46,138 bases of DNA from an uncultured Faecalibacterium sp. (GCA_934533135.1 CAKTBG010000023.1:1-46138), one strand, 5' to 3'. Shown: positions 1 through 7,167, counted from the first letter of the stretch. The notes: generated by a model not told the origin, from the sequence alone. Numbers and translations: made by a program.

Positions 1-323
1 CCCTAGGCGAGCCGATAAATTGCTCTACACAGTTCCGGGTGTTCCTCGATTTGGCACTAGAAAAACCGGTGAACCGCTCGGCAGTTCTCCCGGAGATCTA
101 TTAGCAAATCAAATCCGAACATTGGTTCCGCCCGTTTCGCAGAGGAGTAACTTCTCTGCCGGTGGAACGTATTCCATCGCTGTCAGTAATTTTTTCGCCC
201 GGTTCTAAGATCGGACATACTCCGCGGAAATAACCCGTCTCGACTATCGCCGGACGACAACCTCCCGCATCTACGCATATCGCTGGCCTGCACGACTTGT
301 ATCGCACAAGCCTTTTGCAGCCG
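1..323 (-). ncRNA. Candidate structured noncoding RNA (class unassigned, continues past left edge)
   Basis: A strong minus-strand promoter (330-358) would start a transcript near 323 that runs out of the window at base 1. No convincing protein is encoded, but the transcript is rich in perfect hairpins. These include a 7-bp stem with a CGA loop at 71-87, a 6-bp GCAGAG/CTCTGC stem at 139-159, TGGAA/TTCCA closing a UACG tetraloop at 163-176, and CTTGT/ACAAG near 299-313. I checked it by eye for hallmarks of RNase P RNA, tmRNA, SRP RNA, T-boxes and common riboswitches and found none. It could be a 6S-like, raiA-motif-like or other large RNA, or a long leader for a gene to the left. Promoter and hairpins are seen; RNA status is inferred. 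Confidence 0.55.
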
Positions 324-329
324 AGAGAT

Positions 330-358
330 ATTTTATCACAACTGCGTGCATTTGGCAA
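330..358 (-). promoter_or_regulatory. Promoter for the left-edge RNA
   Basis: Minus strand: -35 TTGCCA (353-358), 17-bp spacer, -10 TAAAAT (330-335). Predicted start about 323. The spacing is ideal and no gene start lies downstream within the window. Confidence 0.65.
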
Positions 359-520
359 GTCTTTTTTGAAAAAAACACGAATTTTCTTTCTTATTTTCTT
401 TCTGCGGTCAATCGGCATATTTTTTGTGCAAAACGCACAATGTCCGCGCCGCGTTTCCGGTGGAAAACCCCGCCGAAATCTAGGATGGCCGTTTCCCGGC
501 TCTTTTATACCTTTATAGAA

Positions 521-567
521 CAAAAAACACCCTTCCGGAGGGGTCTGCCTGCGCAGTCGGAAGGGTG
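521..567 (-). terminator. Intrinsic terminator of the ECF sigma operon
   Basis: Minus strand: 10-bp perfect stem CACCCTTCCG/CGGAAGGGTG (528-537 with 558-567) followed by six T (522-527). It lies about 60 bp past the stop codon of the NGK-repeat gene. Confidence 0.85.
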
Positions 568-626
568 CGGCATCTTCTCATGCCTTTATGTCAATGGGAG
601 GATCGCGTTTCTGCTCTATTATAAGG

Positions 627-1808
627 TTATAAGGTCAGCTGGATGCCGTTCAGCTTCACGGTGTCGCTGTCCAAGATCTTTTTCACCTCGTCGTTCGTCA
701 TGATCTGCGCCACGTCCTTCGAGACGGCGTTCACGGCATTTTCCTGCAGGGCAGTGCATTTCACCATGGCGCAGCCCTCAAAGGTCAGCTTCTTAGCGAT
801 GGTGTCCGGCTCCAGCGCGGCGTCCAGCGTGACCATGGCGCAGCCCACGCAGGCGATGCCTTCCGGATAGAGCAGCAGCATCTCTTTGCCCAGCCGGAGC
901 ATCGGCTTGCCGACGATGGCTTTGCCCTTGAGCAGGCGCAGGGTGCCGTACTCCAGTTCCGGGATGGCGTTGAACGCCTCTTCCAGAGCCTCCGGCAGCA
1001 GCACATCGCCGTCCGCGTGCAGATAGGTCAGCTTCCGCAGAGCCTCTTCCCCGTCCTCGGGCACAGTCACATCCCCCATGACGTAGAGCCGGTCTCCATA
1101 CCGGCGGAGGGTCGCTGCACGCAGTTCCAGATCATCGTCCAGCACCGCCGTGCCCTCCGGCAGGATCACCAACTCCGTCTCCTCGGTGAAGAGGGGGGCC
1201 AGCGTCTCGGCGTTGCGCTCGGTCAGGATGGCTTTCTGGCTGGAAAACCGCGCGCCCTTCGCCGCCAGTGCCTCTGCGTCCAGCTTCGGGTCAACGGCGA
1301 GGAACAGTTTCTCCGCCCAGTAAAGCTTCGGCTGCGCCCGGAGCAAAAACATCTTATCCAGTCGGGTGGTGCTGTTCAGGATCACGGCATCGTCCGGATA
1401 GAGGCAGAGCTTGCCGTTCATGATACACTTGGCCGTGACCACCGACGCCAGCGATTCCGGGCAGTAGAGCTTGCCGTTGATGACGATGCCGCAATACTGT
1501 TCCAGAGCCTTCACGCCGTCCGGCTTCACCGAAAGCTTGCCGTTGACGACCATCACCCGCTTCTTCTCCGGGATGGAGGTTCCATCCAGCGTTGCCTTGC
1601 CGTTGATGGTCGTGGTCTCCACATCTTCCTCACAGTGGATGCTCTGCACCACATCCAGCTTGACGCCGTACTGGTTCAGCAGTGCCTGTGCCTGCGGATT
1701 CGTCAGGGCAAACACCGCGTCCATCTCACATTGGTCATAAGCGGCAAGTGTCTCTTCGGTCAGGTGGCGCAGATCCAGAACAACAGCATCGACATTCAGT
1801 TTTTTCAT
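627..1808 (-). CDS. Hypothetical NGK-repeat protein, partner of ECF sigma factor
   Basis: A 393-residue protein I do not recognise as a named family. The first half carries a recurring unit centred on 'NGK' (TINGKATL, VVNGKLSV, VINGKLYC, IMNGKLCL, residues about 68-135), with periodic hydrophobic residues that suggest a repetitive beta-structure, perhaps a solenoid or bactofilin-like fold. There is no signal peptide, membrane segment or zinc-binding anti-sigma motif. It starts ATG only 3 bp after the sigma-factor stop codon, so the two are almost certainly co-transcribed and translationally coupled; an intrinsic terminator follows. By context it may be a regulator, effector or target of the sigma factor, but nothing in the sequence proves this. 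Confidence 0.8.
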   Translation of the reverse strand: MKKLNVDAVVLDLRHLTEETLAAYDQCEMDAVFALTNPQAQALLNQYGVKLDVVQSIHCEEDVETTTINGKATLDGTSIPEKKRVMVVNGKLSVKPDGVKALEQYCGIVINGKLYCPESLASVVTAKCIMNGKLCLYPDDAVILNSTTRLDKMFLLRAQPKLYWAEKLFLAVDPKLDAEALAAKGARFSSQKAILTERNAETLAPLFTEETELVILPEGTAVLDDDLELRAATLRRYGDRLYVMGDVTVPEDGEEALRKLTYLHADGDVLLPEALEEAFNAIPELEYGTLRLLKGKAIVGKPMLRLGKEMLLLYPEGIACVGCAMVTLDAALEPDTIAKKLTFEGCAMVKCTALQENAVNAVSKDVAQIMTNDEVKKILDSDTVKLNGIQLTL

Positions 1809-1811
1809 CGT

Positions 1812-2297
1812 TCAGTCCTCCAACAGTTCGTGTTTCAACAGGGTTCGTGCTTTCATCAGGCGGGTGCGGATGGTGCCGGGCGGCTGGCCGAACATTCGGC
1901 TCAACTCGGTGGCGTTATAGCCTTCTTCATAACGTAGCGTAAAGAGCACGCGGTCGCTCGGGCTCAGCAATTCCAGCAGATTCCCGGAATCGACCTCGTC
2001 CATTGCAGCCGAGGCGGTCTCATCCATCGCCTCCCCGTCTCCGTCCGGGAGAAGGGAAGCCAGCAGTTCTTCTTCCTTCGCCCTGCGGCGGATCTGGTCG
2101 CAGTAGAGGTTCCGCGCGGTGGCAAACAGCCATGCCTTGCACTGCCGGGCATTGAAGCCGTCGATCAGCTCCCGGTTCTGCAAGGCCCGCAGAAATACCT
2201 CCTGTGTCAGATCCTCGGCACGGCTTTCGTCCCGGCAGAGCTTCGCGCAGAAATGCTCGAGCTTCTCCCAGAACTCCTCGTACATCGTCTCCCACAT
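1812..2297 (-). CDS. ECF-type RNA polymerase sigma factor
   Basis: 161 residues, normal for group 4 sigma factors. Region 2 is marked by 'AEDLTQEVFLRALQ' and 'KAWLFATARNLYCDQIRR'; region 4 by 'LSPSDRVLFTLRYEEGYNATELSRMFGQ' read in parts, ending in a helix-turn-helix 'PPGTIRTRLMKARTLL'. It would direct polymerase to a small stress or envelope regulon. The ATG at 2297 has a GGAGGGAGG-type ribosome-binding site upstream. Just before it lies an ECF-like promoter (AAAAC, 17 bp, CGTC), suggesting autoregulation. No recognisable anti-sigma factor is adjacent; the downstream gene is the NGK-repeat protein. Confidence 0.9.
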   Translation of the reverse strand: MWETMYEEFWEKLEHFCAKLCRDESRAEDLTQEVFLRALQNRELIDGFNARQCKAWLFATARNLYCDQIRRRAKEEELLASLLPDGDGEAMDETASAAMDEVDSGNLLELLSPSDRVLFTLRYEEGYNATELSRMFGQPPGTIRTRLMKARTLLKHELLED

Positions 2298-2342
2298 GGG
2301 GTGTGCCTCCCTCCTTTCTCCCTTGCGGTGTTCTGTCTGTAA

Positions 2343-2368
2343 GACGAACGGCAGCGGCGAAGTGTTTT
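2343..2368 (-). promoter_or_regulatory. Putative ECF-dependent (autoregulatory) promoter
   Basis: Minus strand: AAAAC (2364-2368), 17-bp spacer, CGTC (2343-2346) followed by TTA. This matches the AAC/CGTC layout known for Bacillus sigma-M and sigma-X targets. It lies about 45 bp upstream of the sigma gene start, where an autoregulated promoter is expected. No good housekeeping promoter was seen in this gap. Confidence 0.5.
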
Positions 2369-2403
2369 GGGTTTTCTAAAAAAAATGAAAGCTGCCGCAA
2401 GAG

Positions 2404-2517
2404 AACCTCTCCGTCATCGCTCCGTGATGCCACCTTCCCTGTTCGGGGAGGCTTTTCCGTTCTGCCAAGGGCTCTCCTACTAGGAGAGCTGGCGAGCGTC
2501 AGCTCGACTGAGAGGTT
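2404..2517. repeat. Dispersed palindromic repeat, copy 1
   Basis: Terminal inverted repeat AACCTCTC/GAGAGGTT enclosing CATCGC-type, CCTCCC-type and GCTCTCC-type short palindromes. It belongs to the same mosaic family as the copies near 4.3, 5.3, 14.6, 15.8, 21.0 and 23.6 kb. It sits between rqcH and the ECF sigma promoter. Confidence 0.75.
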
Positions 2518-2538
2518 GTTCTGCAACAGCCTCAATTT

Positions 2539-4293
2539 TCACTTCTTCTTCAATTGTTCCGCCAGCTTTTCCCGCGGGGTGACATAGACGGTCGTGTAGA
2601 CCTCATACAGCACCATGCCGGGCTTTGCGCCGTTGGCTTTCCAGATGTTCCGGACTTCGGTGGTGTCCACGGCCACCTTTGCGGCGGCACCGGCCTTGAA
2701 CGCGCTGGAATAGAGCACGGCCAGCTCTGCCGCCTCCTGCCGGGTGGCGTCCGGGATGTCCTCGCCGCGGCTCATGACCACAACATGGCTGCCGGGAGCC
2801 TTCTGGACGTGGAACCACAGATCCTTGCCCCGGGCGGTGTGGAGGGTCAGGCGGTCGTTCTGGGCGTTGTTTCGCCCCACAAGGATCTCAAAGCCCTCGC
2901 TGGACGTGAACCGCAGGAAATCGGCCGGTTTCTGCTTTTTATCCCGCTGCTTGTAGTATTTCAGGTAGCCCTGACTTTTCAGCTCTGCGCGGATCTCGTT
3001 CAGTGCCGCCTCGCCGCTGGCCGACTCCACCTCGTACAGCACCGTCTCGAGGTAGGCGATCTCTTTTTCGCCCTCCGCCAGCAGATCCACCAGCATCCGG
3101 GCGGCGGTCTGCTTCTTCTTGTAGTTTTTGAAGAAGTTCTGGGCGTTCTGGCTGGGGCTGAACCGCAGGTCAAGGGGAATGGTGACTTCCCTGCCTTCGT
3201 CGTACCAGTTGGGCACGGTGATGCTCTTCATCCCCTTCTGCGCCAGATAGAGGTTTGCCGACAGCAGCTCGCCATACAGCCGGAGCTTTTCGCTCTTGCC
3301 GCTGGCCGCCAGCTCTTCCTGCCGGGCCGCCTGTTTTCGGATGGCACGCTCGTACAGATTGTGGACGGCTTTGTGCAACTCCTTGCTCTTGGTGCGGAGC
3401 CGCTCGGCGCGATCCTTTTCGGCATAGTATCCCTCCAACATTTCGTTGAAGGATGGCCACTTCCGGATCTCATACTTCTCGCCGTACTGCTGCGGCACAA
3501 AGAAGGTGTATTCCACCGGTTTGCCGTCCGGAGCCGTCACGCTGCAGGGGCATCCGCCCTTGTCGTAGATCTCCTTCAGTGCGTCGATGGCCGCCATCAG
3601 CTGGATCTTCTGCGCCTCGGTCAACTCGTTGGCGGGCAGGTGCTCCCCCTGAAAGGCACGCCATGCGGCTTCCCGGCAGACCACCGGGCCGACCCCGGCC
3701 ACCGTCTTGTTCAGCGCGTCTGCCACCGGCAGATCCCGCTCACAGGCTGCAGCCACGATGGAGGCTGAACTGACGGCGAGAAAATCCGGCCGGGCGGGTT
3801 TGGGTGGAGTGGTGTAGGGCAGACCGGGCAGAAGCTGCCGCACATCGCTGTCCTCAAAATCCACCCGCTTCAGCGCATCAATGATCCTGCCGTTCTGCAC
3901 CAGCACCAGATTGGAGTACCGCCCCATCAGCTCCGCACAGAGGATGTTGTGGACAAGGTCGCCCATCTCGTTGGTGCAGAGAAACTCGAAATACACGATG
4001 CGGTCGCCCGGCTCCATCCGGACGTCGATGAGGCGGCCGCCTGTCAGGTGCTTGCGCATCAGCATACAGAAGGAGGGCGGGGTCTCCGGGTTCTCAAAGC
4101 TTTCCTCGGTCAGGCAGACCCGCGCCGAGCCGCTGCGCGCCGACAGCAGCAGGCAGTAGGTATCCGTCCGGGTGCGCAGGGTGATGACCAGCTCATCCCG
4201 GGTCGGTTCAAACAATTTTGCGATCTTTGCATCCACCAGCGTCGTCTTGAGCTCCGCCGCCGTCAATGCCAGTGTCGCGGCATCCAATGCCAT
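2539..4293 (-). CDS. rqcH: RqcH / NFACT family ribosome quality control protein
   Basis: 584 residues, typical of the family formerly annotated as fibronectin-binding protein. It has the order NFACT-N, central coiled-coil (about 290-400), and a C-terminal NFACT-R/DUF814 domain with 'DLWFHVQKAPGSHVVV'. RqcH binds the obstructed 50S subunit with peptidyl-tRNA and recruits tRNA-Ala to add alanine tails that mark stalled chains for degradation. Residues D97 and R98 (in 'EPGDRIVYF') coincide in number and context with the Asp-Arg pair needed for tailing in Bacillus subtilis RqcH, so activity is expected. Start ATG follows GAGG at suitable distance. It is the last gene of the DUF1858-trmK-nif3 cluster, separated by a repeat. 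Confidence 0.92.
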   Translation of the reverse strand: MALDAATLALTAAELKTTLVDAKIAKLFEPTRDELVITLRTRTDTYCLLLSARSGSARVCLTEESFENPETPPSFCMLMRKHLTGGRLIDVRMEPGDRIVYFEFLCTNEMGDLVHNILCAELMGRYSNLVLVQNGRIIDALKRVDFEDSDVRQLLPGLPYTTPPKPARPDFLAVSSASIVAAACERDLPVADALNKTVAGVGPVVCREAAWRAFQGEHLPANELTEAQKIQLMAAIDALKEIYDKGGCPCSVTAPDGKPVEYTFFVPQQYGEKYEIRKWPSFNEMLEGYYAEKDRAERLRTKSKELHKAVHNLYERAIRKQAARQEELAASGKSEKLRLYGELLSANLYLAQKGMKSITVPNWYDEGREVTIPLDLRFSPSQNAQNFFKNYKKKQTAARMLVDLLAEGEKEIAYLETVLYEVESASGEAALNEIRAELKSQGYLKYYKQRDKKQKPADFLRFTSSEGFEILVGRNNAQNDRLTLHTARGKDLWFHVQKAPGSHVVVMSRGEDIPDATRQEAAELAVLYSSAFKAGAAAKVAVDTTEVRNIWKANGAKPGMVLYEVYTTVYVTPREKLAEQLKKK

Positions 4294-4309
4294 AGCGATT
4301 ACCTCATAC

Positions 4310-4424
4310 TCCCTCAGTCGCCTATGGCGACAGCTCCCTCCATGAGGGAGCCTTTTTCACTCGCAATCAGGCAAAGCCTCCCTCCCCGAGGGAGGTGGCA
4401 TCGCGCAAGCGATGACGGAAGGAG
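4310..4424. repeat. Dispersed palindromic repeat, copy 2
   Basis: CCCTCAGTCG...GACGGAAGGAG with internal palindromes (GTCGCC/GGCGAC, GCTCCCTC/GAGGGAGC, CCTCCC/GGGAGG, ATCGC/GCGAT). It lies between the nif3-like gene and rqcH and could attenuate or stabilise the shared transcript. Confidence 0.75.
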
Positions 4425-4432
4425 TCCTTCTA

Positions 4433-5215
4433 TTATAAATAAATATAAGGGTCGCGATTCTCACAGCTGACCAGCACTTCCAGTTCCGGGAAAGCCGCAC
4501 GCAGCCGCTCTGCCACCGCCGCCGTCACCGGAAACTCCGTGGCATAGTGCCCTGCCGCGATCAGCGACAGCCCCAGCCGTTTTGCGTCGCAGGCATGGTG
4601 ATGGTTTGCCTCGCCGGTCAGCAGGCAGTCGGCTCCCTGCGCAAGGGCGTCCTCAAACAGACTGCCGCCCGCGCCGCTGATGACCGCCAGCCGCCGCACC
4701 GTCTTGCCGGTGTCGGCAAATTTCACCTGCACCGGCGTGCTGCCGTCCACCGGCCGGTTGCAGCGTTTGGCCAGCTCTGCCTGTGCCTTTTTCGCCAGTT
4801 CCGGCACCGAGATGGGGTCGATGCTCCCCACCCGGCCGCAGCCTTCTGCAAAAACCGACCACTCCCGCATCCCGAAGATCCCGGCCAGCACCTCGTTCAC
4901 CCCGCCTTCCGCGGCGTCGAGGTTGGTGTGCATACAAATGGCCGAGATGCCCTTCTGCACCAGCTGGAAGGGCACATCCGCCGCCGACAGCTTTTTCAGC
5001 GGCGAAAAGATCACCGGGTGGTGGGAGACGATGAGGGCGCAGCCCTTGGCCGCCGCTTCGTCCACCACTTCGGGCGTGATGTCCAAGGTGACCAGCACCC
5101 GGCGGATCTCGCCGCCGCAGTCCACCAGCAGGCCGACGTTATCCCAGCTCTCGGCCAGATCCGGCGGTGCGATGCGGGTCATTGCTTCGTAGATCCTGTG
5201 TACCGTAGTTGCCAT
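4433..5215 (-). CDS. Nif3-like dinuclear metal center protein (YqfO type)
   Basis: 260 residues. Family motifs are all present: 'ESWDNVGLLVD' near the N-terminus, 'VSHHPVIFSP' (metal-binding His pair), 'HTNLDAAEGGVNEVLA' (metal-binding Asp) and C-terminal 'AAGHYATEFP' (His and Glu ligands). It lacks the PII-like insertion of the longer B. subtilis YqfO. These proteins form metal-containing toroidal hexamers; cellular role is unsettled (often labelled GTP cyclohydrolase I type 2). I use ATG at 5215 because GAGG lies 9 bp upstream; an in-frame extension to 5290 only reads through the adjacent repeat. Adjacent to trmK, as in B. subtilis. Confidence 0.9.
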   Translation of the reverse strand: MATTVHRIYEAMTRIAPPDLAESWDNVGLLVDCGGEIRRVLVTLDITPEVVDEAAAKGCALIVSHHPVIFSPLKKLSAADVPFQLVQKGISAICMHTNLDAAEGGVNEVLAGIFGMREWSVFAEGCGRVGSIDPISVPELAKKAQAELAKRCNRPVDGSTPVQVKFADTGKTVRRLAVISGAGGSLFEDALAQGADCLLTGEANHHHACDAKRLGLSLIAAGHYATEFPVTAAVAERLRAAFPELEVLVSCENRDPYIYL

Positions 5216-5244
5216 ACAATCCATCCTCATTCTCAGCGGGCTTG

Positions 5245-5476
5245 CCCTCTCAGTCACCTGCGGTGACAGCTCTCCCAAAGGGAGAGCCAAGAAGCGTTTT
5301 GGTCAGGCCCTTGCCTCCCACTTCGGGGGAGGTGGCATCGCAAAGCGATGACGGAGAGGGCCAGCACGCTGGCGGGAAACGAGCCCTCTCAGTCCCCTGC
5401 GGTGACAGCTCTCCCAAAGGGAGAGCCAAGACTTGCCTCCTTTGGGGAGGTGGCATCGCAAAGCGGCCTGAGAAGG
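5245..5476. repeat. Dispersed palindromic repeat, tandem pair (copies 3a, 3b)
   Basis: Two head-to-tail copies, 5245-5360 and 5384-5476. Each begins CCCTCTCAGTC and carries GTCACC/GGTGAC-like, GCTCTCCC/GGGAGAGC, CCTCC/GGAGG and ATCGC/GCGAT palindromes. The first ends GAGAGGG; the second is truncated right at the trmK stop codon. It lies inside the trmK-nif3 transcription unit. Confidence 0.8.
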
Positions 5477-6127
5477 CTAGGCCAAAATTCTGTCGATCTC
5501 TTCGGCCAGCGGGGTGCCATCGGGCACGCCGAGGCGGAAACGCGGAAGCTTCGCTTTCTGCCACGCGGCGTAGTCCGCCCCCTCCGGGGATTCCCCCGTT
5601 TTCCCGAACAGGCACTCCGCAAACGTCGGCGTGCGTACCGCACCGGTGTACTCGGCGGCCATCACTGCGTACCAGCGACCCGCCGCCTGCACCGGGCGGT
5701 CGGCAACAAGGGCAAACCCATTTTCCCACAGCCAGCGGCGGAGGTCGGCGTGCCGGGTGGCCGGCACCAGAACCAACCGCGGGCCGTCCGGCGCAAACAC
5801 CCATGGAGCCTTTGCGAGGATCTCCCATGTCGTCTGCGCCGAAACACCGGCCAGCACGATCGTGCCCACCTCGCCCGGCGACAACACAGAAAGACCGTCG
5901 CCGAGCCTCAGCTCAACGCGGTCTTTGCATCCGGTATGTTCCAGCGTCTGCTCTGCCTTGGCCAGCGGCCCCGGCCGCAGATCGGCTCCGATGACCTTCG
6001 GGAACTTTCCCGAGGCCGCCAGCACTGCCGTCAGTTTGCCGTGGTCGCAGCCGATGTCTGCCACCGGCTGACCCGGGCGGACCAGCTCTGCCGCAGCGGT
6101 CAGACGCGCATCCAGTGTCGGCAGCAC
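5477..6127 (-). CDS. trmK: tRNA (adenine(22)-N1)-methyltransferase TrmK
   Basis: 216 residues, class I SAM-dependent methyltransferase. The SAM-binding motif 'VADIGCDHGKLTAVLA' (about 22-37) with the Cys-Asp-His triplet is characteristic of the TrmK/YqfN family; 'VIGADLRPGPLAKAEQTL' is the acidic motif II, and 'GTIVLAGVS' follows. The enzyme makes m1A22 in several tRNAs in the cytoplasm. Start is GTG, immediately after the stop codon of the DUF1858 gene, with AGAAGG upstream, so translation is coupled. The nif3-like gene follows, as in B. subtilis. The 3' end touches a dispersed repeat. Confidence 0.9.
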   Translation of the reverse strand: MLPTLDARLTAAAELVRPGQPVADIGCDHGKLTAVLAASGKFPKVIGADLRPGPLAKAEQTLEHTGCKDRVELRLGDGLSVLSPGEVGTIVLAGVSAQTTWEILAKAPWVFAPDGPRLVLVPATRHADLRRWLWENGFALVADRPVQAAGRWYAVMAAEYTGAVRTPTFAECLFGKTGESPEGADYAAWQKAKLPRFRLGVPDGTPLAEEIDRILA

Positions 6128-6385
6128 TTAAGCCTTCTTGGATGCCAGATGAGCGTTCAGCTTCTCGATCAGCTCATCGCAATCCACACCGTGGACCTCG
6201 CAGGCCTCCTCAAGGCTTTCGCCGCGGGATGCCGGGCAGCCGAGGCAGTGCATCCCGATCTCCATGAAATAGGGTGCGGTGCTCTGATCCATATCCAGAA
6301 TGTCGCCGATGATGGTCTCGCGGGTCACCTGCTTGATGGCAGCAGGCTCCTCGTCCTTCTTGAGCATATTAAAAATATCAAACAT
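6128..6385 (-). CDS. DUF1858 / hybrid-cluster-associated redox disulfide domain protein
   Basis: 85 residues, essentially one DUF1858 domain. The diagnostic part is 'IGMHCLGCPASRGESLEEAC' (about 43-62), with a CxxC pair that could form a redox disulfide or bind metal. The domain is often found alone or fused to DUF438 or ScdA-like proteins; its biochemical role is not established. ATG at 6385 is preceded by AGGA at 9 bp. A promoter lies 55-85 bp upstream, so this is the first gene of the trmK/nif3/rqcH transcription unit. Confidence 0.85.
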   Translation of the reverse strand: MFDIFNMLKKDEEPAAIKQVTRETIIGDILDMDQSTAPYFMEIGMHCLGCPASRGESLEEACEVHGVDCDELIEKLNAHLASKKA

Positions 6386-6440
6386 CGTTGAAGATCCTTT
6401 CTTTGCAAACAGTTTGCGGCCGCAAAAGCCGCCTGCTTAT

Positions 6441-6470
6441 AATATACCCTATCTATAGCTTATTTTTCAA
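6441..6470 (-). promoter_or_regulatory. Promoter of the DUF1858-trmK-nif3-rqcH unit
   Basis: Minus strand: -35 TTGAAA (6465-6470), 18-bp spacer, -10 TATATT (6441-6446). The leader contains GCGGC/GCCGC inverted repeats before the ribosome-binding site. Confidence 0.6.
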
Positions 6471-6499
6471 GTACTATCTGAAACTTTGCCTTGGCCGCA

Positions 6500-6531
6500 G
6501 AGCAATGCTGTTCCCCATTTGCCTGAGAGGG
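6500..6531 (-). other. Glycine-riboswitch-like 3' fragment (probably a relic or chance)
   Basis: Minus strand reads CTCTCAGGCAAATGGGGAAC then CAGCATTGCTCTG, resembling the conserved 3' portion of glycine riboswitch aptamers (CUCUCAGGCAAAAGGACAG). The 5' half of an aptamer is not found upstream; that position holds the terminator of the zinc-ribbon gene. Confidence 0.25.
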
Positions 6532-6534
6532 TTC

Positions 6535-6568
6535 AAAAAAGCCTCCCCCATCCAAAGACGGGGGAGGC
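6535..6568 (-). terminator. Intrinsic terminator of the zinc-ribbon gene
   Basis: Minus strand: 9-bp perfect stem GCCTCCCCC/GGGGGAGGC (6541-6549 with 6560-6568) followed by six T. Confidence 0.9.
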
Positions 6569-6592
6569 TCGAAACTTCAGTTAACCCAAAGC

Positions 6593-6883
6593 TTAGTTCT
6601 GCTTCATGCGAGCGAAGCAGTCAGAGCAGTAGACCGGACGGTCCTCACGGGGCTGGAAGGGAACCTTGCAGGTCTTGCCGCAAGCTGCGCAGACAGCGTC
6701 GAACATCTGACGCTCGCCGCCGTTGTTGCTGCGGGCACCGCCGTTCTTACGAGCGTCACGGCAGGGCTTGCAACGCTGGGGCTGGTTCTCGAAGCCACGG
6801 GATGCGTAGAACTCCTGCTCACCAGCAGTCCAAACAAACTCCTTGCCGCAGTCCTTGCAAACTAAAGTCTTGTCTTCAAACAT
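6593..6883 (-). CDS. CxxC-x17-CxxC zinc-ribbon domain protein
   Basis: 96 residues with two zinc-ribbon halves: 'CKDCGKEFVW' with 'QRCKPCRD' (about 8-42), then 'CAACGKTCKVPFQP' with 'VYCSDCFARM' (about 65-94). This matches the small 'probable zinc-ribbon' families common in Firmicutes and Patescibacteria; role unknown, possibly nucleic-acid or ribosome associated. ATG at 6883 follows a good GAGGAG site; an upstream in-frame start at 6934 lacks one. It is transcribed alone from a consensus promoter with a leader of roughly 130 nt, and a strong terminator follows. Confidence 0.85.
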   Translation of the reverse strand: MFEDKTLVCKDCGKEFVWTAGEQEFYASRGFENQPQRCKPCRDARKNGGARSNNGGERQMFDAVCAACGKTCKVPFQPREDRPVYCSDCFARMKQN

Positions 6884-7016
6884 AGTAGTATCTCCTCTTT
6901 GTTTAGTTCTTGCCCACGGAAGGATTGTAACCATACCTTTGGTTTTTCGGGACCATCGCGCTGATCGTAAGCTTACCAGGGGCTTGAATGAGTAAAACGT
7001 CCCCGATCTGAGGACT
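6884..7016 (-). promoter_or_regulatory. Long, apparently structured 5' leader of the zinc-ribbon gene
   Basis: About 130 nt lie between the predicted transcription start (about 7016) and the ATG. CGGGGAC near its start can pair with GTCCCG further on (one bulge), and GGGG/CCCC pairing is possible inside. I could not match it to a known riboswitch. Confidence 0.35.
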
Positions 7017-7021
7017 CCCCT

Positions 7022-7050
7022 ATTGTACCGTGGTTTTTTTTGTTTGTCAA
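7022..7050 (-). promoter_or_regulatory. Consensus promoter of the zinc-ribbon gene
   Basis: Minus strand: -35 TTGACA (7045-7050), 17-bp spacer, -10 TACAAT (7022-7027). Near-perfect housekeeping promoter. Confidence 0.85.
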
Positions 7051-7121
7051 CTCAAAAACCAACCTTCGCCTTTCTTTTTGTGCATTCAACCAAATAAGTG
7101 CGGCTTCTACTTTACAAAATG

Positions 7122-7167
7122 CAATAAAAGAGGGCTGCACACCCCCGGATCCGGGAGGTGCAGCCCT
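7122..7167 (-). terminator. Intrinsic terminator of ackA
   Basis: Minus strand: 10-bp stem AGGGCTGCAC/GTGCAGCCCT (7131-7140 with 7158-7167), an inner CCCGGATCCGGG palindrome, and a CTTTTATT tail. Confidence 0.85.

Noticed and set aside
20..208. tRNA, tmRNA or RNase P RNA at the left edge
   Set aside because: No CCA-ended cloverleaf, no tmRNA tag frame, and none of the conserved RNase P core sequence was found on either strand.
101..523. 140-residue minus-strand reading frame at the left edge
   Set aside because: It runs through the promoter and hairpins of the structured RNA, has no ribosome-binding site, and its Cys/Arg/Gly-rich composition is not protein-like.
5216..5290. N-terminal extension of the nif3-like protein ('MALPLGELSPQVTERA')
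   Set aside because: It is translated palindromic repeat; the internal ATG at 5215 has a proper GAGG site and matches the family N-terminus.
2404..5476. CRISPR array
   Set aside because: The repeats are palindromic, irregularly spaced and imperfect, with no unique spacers of constant size and no cas genes.
6481..6531. TPP riboswitch on the plus strand (GCCTGAGAGGGTTC)
   Set aside because: Only a short CUGAGA-like piece is present; the GAACCUGAUC and GCGUAGGGA parts are missing and no thiamine gene follows.
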